DNA of 64,000 nt from assembly GCA_037974665.1 (NCBI GenBank), contig CM075768.1, positions 67,483,816 through 67,547,815 of the forward strand. Direction: 5' to 3'. A program made the position numbers and the translations under genes. Within the stretch, counting starts at the first letter, position 1; every line of letters begins with the position of its first letter. Positions 56,320 to 64,000 of the stretch are shown piece by piece. The DNA is from Ehretia macrophylla. Taxonomy: Eukaryota > Streptophyta > Magnoliopsida > Boraginales > Ehretiaceae. The notes beneath the pieces were generated by a model. The model had not been told where the DNA came from. It was given only the letters and a program-made list of their open reading frames with translations, and did no database searches.

Positions 56320-59300
56320 TATCACGCCCCAACTCGGCCTATAAAGGTTAGACTAGGGTATGATCTAAACATTCAAGTCCTTTCACATTCTTAATCATTC
56401 TAGGAGGTTTAACACTTAACCTTTTATTCTGGACTTCAAAATTTTTTCAGAAATCCGGCAGCATAACGGCTGTAACTGGGCTATTTGTTTTGACCTAAAT
56501 TTTCTAACAGCCTCGAAATTTACCATCTCAAATTCAATTCCAGCTAAGATTACTATCATTCCATCAATTGAATTGCCTATTGGTTAATTCTATGTTCCGT
56601 TTGATTTATAACTTAGCATGATACTATGTCTCGTTTGTCCATTTATCCTCGTTTCAAAATATACCTATTGATCTTAACTTATTAGCGAGTGCCTGTTGAG
56701 ATTGGATAAGTTCATTTGCCTATTCCTTAACTAGCATCATAACCTATGATAGATACTAATGATAACAAAAACAAAAACGATCATAGTATGTCTAGTATCA
56801 GTCTACTTAATATAAGTACAAACCAAAATTAGACCCCAAATTACAACGGGGGTCTTTTACATCACAAGCAACAAATAACATAAGGGAAATAGTCTTCAAG
56901 TAGCAAAAGTTCACAAGTAGTCACGTTCAAGCAAAACAACAGTAACAGGCAATCACTCCAGGGGTTCATCATTAGGTACATTATCCTCGGGTTCCTGTGC
57001 CTGTTCTTCTTCACCTGAGATGATAAAAGAGGGTGAGTCCTTATGAACTCAGCGAGGGGGAACGAGAAATAAGTTTTGAAACTCGTTTTCCTGTTCAATT
57101 TATGAAAACCCCTTTTTAAAACATGTCACATATTACAAATAATATGGTAAGCAATTATAAGAAACAAATCAAGAAACGGATACAATTACCAATCATTTCA
57201 AGGATACGGTGAGCATTTGCTCTCAATTTCAATTTCGAATCAATTGTTGCGGCCGACTTCAATAATCCACTTATCACTCCCAATTGGGTGTACTCCGGAT
57301 GTACCCCGAAACCTACGACCCAACTCTCCAAGGGTGAATACCAAGCGAGAGAGGGAATTGGATCATGGTAGTTACGGTAACACCGGTAAGCCCGATGCCG
57401 CCCGGCGGACGTGAAACGCTACCATGCCACACGAAAGGTTGCAACCTTGTATGCAATGCACATTTATAACATTTAACATATCACATTAGGAGGACAACAA
57501 AGTAGGTTGCCTCCGAACAGTTATAAGATCGCACGTTGTCAAGTGGTCAAACAAGGCACGATAAGACAAGTAATTTCACTTGAAAGGCATATAGAGTCAT
57601 ATGAACATCAAACGGGCAGCCAGGTAACACATGTAAAACAGGCCATATAACTCATCAAGAAGCTCATATAATCAAGTGATACGAATTATTCGACATGCAA
57701 CAACATTTACGTGGGTTCGGTAGCAAGACAAGCTTATTTGACAACATGCAATGGTCAAAACCATAATTGAAGTTATAACACATTTACGGGAAGCCCACGC
57801 AACGTACAGTTTCCACACAATATCCAATGATTAACACTTAGTAAGATTACTTAGCCATTAGGGTTTCCGTTTCATGCATAATCGTGTGTTCAAACCCTAA
57901 GTCAACTCAACATCATTCCCGAGTCATACATCATTCAATTCAAACATCCTCAAGTACTCAACACAGTCCACGCAATATTCCAACATCACAATTCCAACCA
58001 ATTAGTACCACAAGAGATGTTACAATAGTTTTCCATGCATATAGCTAAGTGAAACACTCACTGCAATAGGCTGTTTTCTCACAATCAATCGGGAAAGGAA
58101 ACATTCTCCAAATTGAGTGAATAAGATGTAAAATTAAAGCTTAAGAAGGTAACTAAACTCAGAGACAAACCTTGCATCAATTGGAGTTCAGAATCATTAG
58201 TTATGGCCGAAACAGTGAGGTAGCACAAAACAGTCCAGATTTGTACACTTTTCATAAATTGACGTTTTTGAGGTCCTTAGAGTCAGTTTTGGCTTTGGTC
58301 CATTTCTGACAAAAGTGTCCAGAACTGAAAAATCTAGCAGTAAACCAAATTTCATGCATTTTGGACAATATTTACTAAGTCAAATATGGTTCGTTCCACA
58401 GGGTCAGTGCATCTGCCAAAACCTGATTCATTTTTCCAGATTTCCAGATTTGGTCACATTTTAATGGTTTGCCATTTTGAGGACCTTAGAGTCAAAATTA
58501 GCTTCGGCCTATTTCTGGGGAAAATGTTCAAAACTGTCCAAACTAGTCATGCACGAATTTTCAAGCATTTTAAACATCATTTGTTAGCTAAACTTACCTC
58601 GAACAGACTGGTCAGAGAGCTGTCACATAAATTCGACTTCACCTAGCATCATTTCCAAGCCAAGATCTTGCCATGCATGGTTATTTAAGCTTATGAACGA
58701 CCATATATCTCAAGTACAGAAGCAAATACACACATATATGAGCATGCATGTGAGTTTTTAAAGAGTTTTCAAAATGTTTTAACCCTCACCTTAGCAATCA
58801 ACCACAAAATCCTCAAGACCCTTTGTTGAAGCTCAAATCTTCTTCTTTCCCTTGCTTAGCCGAGAACCTCACTAGTTTTTCTCTATTTTTCCTAGCTTAA
58901 TGATCAATCTCTTAGTGCATGCACATAGCTAGAACTTGAAGAAAAGAAATGAATGTCAAGAAGCTTACCTAAGGCCGAAATGAAGCTTCAATGCACATGC
59001 ATGAGTGTTTTTCAAACTCTAGCCTGTTTGCTTGGTTTTCTTGATGATTTGCTTGCCTTGTTCGACCAAGGTGTGATGAAGATGAGCAAGGGTGGTGAGA
59101 GTTCAGCCAAGGACCGAAATGGAGAGAGGAAATAAGAGTGAGAGAGAGATGTTGAGAGGAAATGAGAGAAATGACAACCAAATGAAGGTCTTGGCAATTT
59201 TTGAGGAGCATGTCGGCATTGGGCAGTCCATTTTCAGCTTTGTGTCTTCAAAATTCTTTAATTTGAAATGTTAATCATGGGCAAAATGCTATGGCCGAGA

Positions 59301-59868
59301 ATGGTGAAGAAATTGGGAGCAATTTGAGCAATTTTTTTAATGCCTTATGTCATATTTTGTCTTTGCATGCAATAGAATAAAAAAAAATGCTCAAACCTTG
59401 TGCAAAACCATGGTATGGTCGGCCAAGGCTAATGAAATGGCTGAATTCTTGTCACCTTTTGGGTGTTAATTGTTGTGTGTTGAAAATGCAAAAAGTACAA
59501 AGAATAAAGAATAAGGAATGTCTAGTGTTTGGTGCATTTTTGTCTTCTAGTGAATGGAATTTGGATTATTATATTGATAGTGGATTTTGTAGGATTGTTT
59601 AATAGTCTAGTGCTTTGTGAAAGATATTTCCTTGATTAGCGTGAAGGCATGCTTTCCTAGGTCTAGGACACGCACTACGAGGTAGGACATGAACTACGAG
59701 ACGGACGCACGTTTTTCAAGTAAATGCACGCAATCCCAAACGAATACACGTAATTCAATGCATGGCACATAAAATGAACTCATTTCTTAAATCTAGGTCA
59801 TGGCACGCAAATCTAGGTTAGGGCGCCCGAAGCTAGGTTTCGCACGCAAATCGGGGTTGGGCCTCACA
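56320..59868 (-). mobile_element. Probable solo LTR (Del/Tekay-like Ty3/gypsy), minus orientation
   Basis: 3,549 bp, sister of the LTR at 49960 in reverse orientation; on the minus strand it starts TGTGAGGCCCAACCC and ends GGGGCGTGATA. Flanking GCAGC (56315-56319) and ACAGC (59869-59873) match at four of five bases, and the 5S unit is otherwise intact (4231 minus 677 is 3549 plus 5). No coding sequence. About 300 bp of its shortfall against the sister lies in the short-repeat cluster at its 5' end (59640-59866). Confidence 0.78.
59640..59866 (-). repeat. Shorter copy of the ACGTG-type tandem repeat in the minus-strand LTR
   Basis: Minus-strand reading gives TTGCGTGCCATGACCTAGAT and relatives over about 225 bp, less than half the extent seen at 49973-50490. 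Confidence 0.6.
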
Positions 59869-60179
59869 ACAGCAAGCTTGCTCGCTGTGCCCTTTTTGGA
59901 GCCGAAAATCGAACGTTTTCATCAGTTTCGGGCCACTTTTCTTATTAAGCTCTGTTTTTCTATCCCGGATCATACGAAGTGAGTTGTTAAAAGGACGACA
60001 ACCTTACTCGCGGAACATTAGAAGGCCCTACAATGCGTTGATATCACGATTTGCGAGGATGCTGCATTGTTGAAGCGGATGGGTTGTTGTTAAGCCCATT
60101 GGGCCTTCTGAGTGGGCCACCTCTCTAGGCTGGGACTGTGAACCGTTAACACAAAAAGGAATTCTGCCACCACCATGAC

Positions 60180-60298
60180 GGGTGCAATCATACCAGCACT
60201 AATGCACCGGATCCCATCAGAACTCCGAAGTTGAGCGTGCTTGGACGAGAGTAGTACTAGGATGGGTGACCCCCTGGGAAGTCCTCGTGTTGCACCCC
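60180..60298 (+). rRNA. 5S rRNA gene, near consensus
   Basis: Three substitutions: G7A, A54G in the A-box, G66A. Confidence 0.96.
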
Positions 60299-60825
60299 CC
60301 TTTTCAATTTTTTTTCTCCGGTTAGGGTTGCCAAGGTACTTTATCCACCATATTTCTATTATCGAATCCCACGGCACCTTGGGCAAAACAACTTCGCCTC
60401 ACGTGGAGGCTGGGCCCACAAACCGAGGGTGTAGGGCTTGTGACCAGGTCTCCGTCGCTCCAGTGCCCATAAATTTTGATCCATAAGAAGTTACACGGCG
60501 CACAGCATACCGTTGGAAAGCCCTCCGAGAGTTCTACGACAGGGGCAGCAAGCTTGCTCGCTGTGCCATTTTTGGAGCCCAAAATTGAACGTTTTCATTA
60601 GTTTCGGCCCACTTTTCTTATTAAGCTCTGTTTTTCTGTCCCGGATCATACATCATGAGCCGTTAAAAGGATGACAACGTTACTCGTGGGACTTTAGAGG
60701 GCCCTACAATGCGTCGATATCAAGTCTTGCGAGGATGCTGCGTTGTTGAATCGGATGGGTTGTTGTTAAGCCCATTGGGCCTTTTGAATGGGCCATCTCT
60801 CTAGGCTGAGACTGTGAACCGTTAA

Positions 60826-60855
60826 CACAAAAAGGAATTCTGCCCCCACCATGAC
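60826..60855 (+). promoter_or_regulatory. Type B 5S upstream region lacking the TATA-like box (representative)
   Basis: The -28 position reads CAAAAAGG (60828-60835) instead of the CATATAGG of sub-array A, while the C-rich block and C at -1 are kept. This holds for most B genes; exceptions are CATAAAGG or similar before 35156, 35830, 43949, 48010 and 53919. Confidence 0.7.
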
Positions 60856-60974
60856 GGGTGCGATCATACCACCACTAATGCACCGGATCCCATCAGACCT
60901 CCGAAGTTAAGCGTTCTTGGGCAAGAGTAGTACTAGGATGGGTGACCCCCTGGGAAGTACTCGTGTTGCACCCC
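60856..60974 (+). rRNA. 5S rRNA gene
   Basis: Five substitutions: G17C, A43C, G60T, G68A, C104A. Confidence 0.95.
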
Positions 60975-61532
60975 CCTTTTCAATTTTTTTTCCTCCGGTT
61001 AGTGTTGCCAAGATACTTTATCCACCACATTTCTATTGTCGAATCCCACCGCACCTTGGGCAAGACAACTTCGCTTCACGTGGAGGTTGGGCCCGCAAAC
61101 CGAGGGCGTAGGTCCTGTGACCAGGTCTATATCGCTCCGGTGCCCATAAATTTTGATCCATAAGGAGTTACGCGGTGCACAGCATACCGTTGGAAAGATC
61201 TCCGAGAGCTCTATGACGGGGGCAGCAAGCTTGCTCGCTGTGCCCTTTTTGGAGCTCAAAATCGAACGTTTTCATTAGTTTCGGCCCACTTTTCTTATTA
61301 AGCTCTGTTTTTCTATCCCGGATCGTACATCGTGAGCTGTTAAAAGGACGACAACGTTACTTGTGAGACATTAGAGGGCCATACAATGCGTCGATATCAC
61401 GTCTTGCGTGGATGCTGCGTTGTTGAAGCGGATGGGTTGTTTTTAATCCCCTTGGGCCTTCTGAATGGACCATCTCTCTAGGCTGGGACTGTGAACCGTT
61501 AACACAAAAAGGAATTCTACCCCCACCACAAC

Positions 61533-61651
61533 GGGTGCGATTATAGCAGCACTAATGCACTGGATACCATCAGAACTCCGAAGTTAAGCGCGCTTGGGAG
61601 AGAATAGTACAAGGATGGGTGACCCCCTGGGAAGTTCTCGTGTTACACCCC
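61533..61651 (+). rRNA. 5S rRNA gene, divergent copy
   Basis: Ten substitutions: C10T, C14G, C29T, C34A, T59C, C67A, G72A, T79A, C104T, G113A. Confidence 0.93.
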
Positions 61652-62209
61652 TCTTTTCAATTTTTTTTCCTCCCGTTAGGGTTGCCAAGATACTTTATCC
61701 ACCACATTTCTATTGTCGAATCCAACGGCACCTTGGGCAAGACAACTTCGCTTCACGTGGAGGCCGGGCCCGCAAACCGAGGGCGTAGGACTTGTGACCA
61801 TGTCTCCGTCGCTCCGGTGCCCATAAATTTTGATCCATAAGGATTTACGTGGCGCACACCATACCGTTGGAAAGCTCTCCGAGAGCTCTACGACGGACGC
61901 AGCAAGCTTGCTCGTTGTGCCCTTTTTGGAGCTCAAAATCGAACGTTTTCATCAATTTCAGGCCACTTTTCTTATTAAGCTATGTTTTTCTGTCCCGGAT
62001 CGTACGTCGTGAGTTGTTAACAGGACGACAACCTTACTCACGGGACATTAGAGGGCCCTAGAATGCTTAGATATCACGTCTTGCGACGATGCTGCATTGT
62101 TGAAGCGGATGGGTTGTTGTTAAGCCCATTGGGCCTTCTAAATGGGCCATCTCTCTAGGCTGGGATTGTGAACACTTAACACAAAAAGGAATTCTGCCCC
62201 CACCATGAC

Positions 62210-62328
62210 GGGTGCGATCATACCAGCACTAATGCACCGAATCCCTTCAGAATTCCGAAGTTAAGCATGCTTGGGCGAGAGTTGTACTATGATGGGTGAC
62301 CCCCTGATAAGTCCTCGTGTTGCCCCCC
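62210..62328 (+). rRNA. 5S rRNA gene, divergent copy
   Basis: Nine substitutions: G31A, A37T, C44T, G58A, A74T, G81T, G98A, G99T, A115C. The following spacer has lost six bases that include the telo-box-like motif (near 62354), giving a 671-bp unit. Confidence 0.93.
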
Positions 62329-62880
62329 CCTTTTCAATTTTTTTTCCTCCGGTTGCCAAGATACTTTATCCACCACATTTCTTTTGTCGAATCCCACGTC
62401 ACCATAGGCAAGACAACTTCGCCTCACGTGTAGGCTGGGCCAGCAAACCGAGGGCGTAGGGCTTGTGACCAGGTCTCCGTCGCTCTGGTGCCCATAACTT
62501 TTGATCCGTAAGGAGTTATGCGACGCACAGCATACCGTTGGAAAGTTGTCCGATAGCTTTACGACGAGGGCGGAAAGCTTGCCCGCTACGCGCTTTTTGG
62601 AGCCCAAAATCGAACGTTTTCATTAGTTTCGGGCCACTTTTCTTATTAAGCACTGTTTTTCTGTCCCGGATCGTACGTCGTGATCTGTTGAAAGAACGAC
62701 AACCTTACTCGTGGGACATTAGAGGGCCCTACAATGCGTCGATATCACGTCTTGCGAGGATGCTGCGTTGTTGAAGCGGATGAGTTGTTGTTAAGCCCAT
62801 TGGGCCTTCTAAATGGGCCATCTCTCTAGGATGGGATTGTGAACCATTAACACAAAAAGGAATTTTGCCCCCACCATGGC

Positions 62881-62999
62881 GGGTGCAATCATACCAGCAC
62901 TAATGCACCGGATCCCATTAGAACTCTGAAGTTAAGCGTGCTTGGGCGAGAGTAGTACTAGGATGGGTGACCCCCTAAGAAGTCCCCTTGTTGCACCCC
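62881..62999 (+). rRNA. 5S rRNA gene
   Basis: Seven substitutions: G7A, C39T, C47T, G97A, G98A, T106C, G108T. Confidence 0.94.
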
Positions 63000-63557
63000 C
63001 CTTTTCAATTTTTTTTCCTCCGGTTTGGGTTGCCAAGATAATTTATCCACCACATTTCTATTGTCGAATCCCACGGCACCTTGGGAAAGACAACTTCGCT
63101 TCAAGTGGAGGCTGGGCCCACAAACCGAGGTCATAGAACTTGTGACCAGGTCTCCGTCGCTCCGATGCCCATAAATTTTGATCCAAAAGGAGTTACGCGG
63201 CGCACAGCATACCGTTGGAAATCTCTCTGAGAGCTCTACGACGGGGGCAGCAAGCTTGCTTGCTATGCCCTTTTTGGAGCCCAAAATCGAACGTTTTCAT
63301 TAGTCTCGGCCCACTTTTCTTATTAAACTCTATTTTTCTATCTCGGATCGTACGTCGTGAGCTGTTAAAAGGACGACAACCTTACTCGCAGGACATTAGA
63401 GGGCCCTACAATACGTCGATATCACGTCTTGCGAGGATGCTGCGTTGTTGAAGCGGATGGGTTGGTGTTAAGCCCATTGGGCCTCCTGAATGGGCCATCT
63501 CTCTAGGCTGGGACTGTGAACCGTTAACACAAAAAGGAATTCTGCCCCCACCATGAC

Positions 63558-63676
63558 AGGAGCGATCATACCAGCAGTAATGCACCGAATCCCATCAGAA
63601 CTCCGAAGTTAAGCGTGCTAGGGCAAGTGTAGTACTAGGATGGGTGCCCCCGTGGGAAGTCCTCGTGTTGCACCCC
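63558..63676 (+). rRNA. 5S rRNA gene, divergent copy, last in window
   Basis: Nine substitutions: G1A, T4A, C20G, G31A, T63A, G68A, A71T, A90C, C95G. The spacer after it (about 63695-63775) mixes A-like and B-like bases. Confidence 0.93.
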
Positions 63677-64000
63677 CCTTTTCAATTTTTTTGCCCCGCT
63701 TAGCCTTGCCAAGATACTTTATCCATCATATTTCTATTACCGAATCCCACGGCATATTGGGCAAGACAACTTCGCTTCACGTGGAGGCTGGGCCAGCAAA
63801 CCGAGGGCTTGGGGCCAGTGACCAGGTCCCTGTCGCTCTGGTGCCCATTACTTTTGATTCGTAATGAGTTACGAGGCGCACAACATACCGTTGGAAAGCT
63901 CTCCAAGAGCTCTACGATGGGGGCAGCAAGCTTGCTCGGCTGCGCCTATTTTTGGAGCCCAAAATCTAACGTTATCATCAGTTTCGGGCCACTTTTCTTA

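Larger units (their letters stand above)
29142..64000 (+). repeat. 5S rDNA sub-array B (unit about 677 bp)
   Basis: Forty-one 5S copies in the same orientation as sub-array A, interrupted by two LTR insertions (49960-53835 and 56320-59868). Unit length is 674-679 bp except 510 bp (start 31938) and 671 bp (start 62210). The spacer is homologous to type A but carries its own fixed differences: TTTCCTCCGG instead of TTGCCCTGG after the T-tract, CCACATTTCTATTGTCGAAT, GGCACCTTGGGC, TAGGGCTTGTGAC, TTGTTGTTAAGC, and CAAAAAGGAATTC in the promoter position. A few A-like patches occur inside it (near 35.8, 44.8 and 48.0 kb). The spacers hold no gene. Bases 63677-64000 are the beginning of a spacer cut by the window edge. 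Confidence 0.95.

Noticed and set aside
49960-59868. Small open frames inside the two large LTRs (for example 50839-51069, 58386-58646)
   Set aside because: Short, not preserved between the sister copies, no domain; the DNA behaves as LTR sequence.

Overview
This is a 64 kb stretch of plant nuclear DNA, almost certainly from a flowering plant, filled by a tandem 5S ribosomal RNA gene array that long-terminal-repeat (LTR) retrotransposons have invaded. The 119-nt 5S genes have the usual plant sequence, including a GGGTGC 5' end paired with a GCACCC 3' end. The transposons are typical plant Ty3/gypsy types. There is nothing bacterial and no host protein-coding gene. The species cannot be named from the sequence alone. 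The array runs off both ends of the window.

I count 73 copies of the 5S gene, all on the + strand. The usual repeat unit is about 677 bp: the 119-nt gene, then a C-run and T-tracts that look like the Pol III stop, then about 558 bp of spacer. Three copies are truncated (26132, 27636, 31938). By eye, no full-length copy equals the consensus of the window; each carries roughly 3 to 11 differences.

Two sub-arrays meet at 27.7-29.1 kb. Sub-array A (1-27730) has a TATA-like element (CATATAGG) about 28 bases before each gene. Sub-array B (29142-64000) almost always has CAAAAAGG there, plus many other fixed spacer differences. A 1.4 kb truncated LTR remnant sits exactly at the switch. B contains a four-unit higher-order repeat of about 2,706 bp, about four copies, at 33.8-44.6 kb. 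A contains two-unit and three-unit higher-order repeats.

Four transposon insertions interrupt the array. (1) 6326-13384 is a complete 7.06 kb element with 1.41 kb LTRs, an ACCCC target duplication, a tRNA-Asp primer site, gag and protease, but no reverse transcriptase, RNase H or integrase. It is a non-autonomous, Athila-like Ty3/gypsy element. (2) 27731-29141 is the 3' part of a Del/Tekay-like LTR. (3) 49960-53835 and (4) 56320-59868 are two probable solo LTRs of one family, lying in opposite orientations 2.5 kb apart.

Nothing in the window looks like an operon or protein pathway. The interest lies in the structure and evolution of the array: an A/B boundary, amplified variant 5S genes, promoter-element loss across a whole sub-array, recurrent breakpoints at one spacer palindrome, and a gag-protease-only retroelement inserted exactly at the end of a 5S gene.
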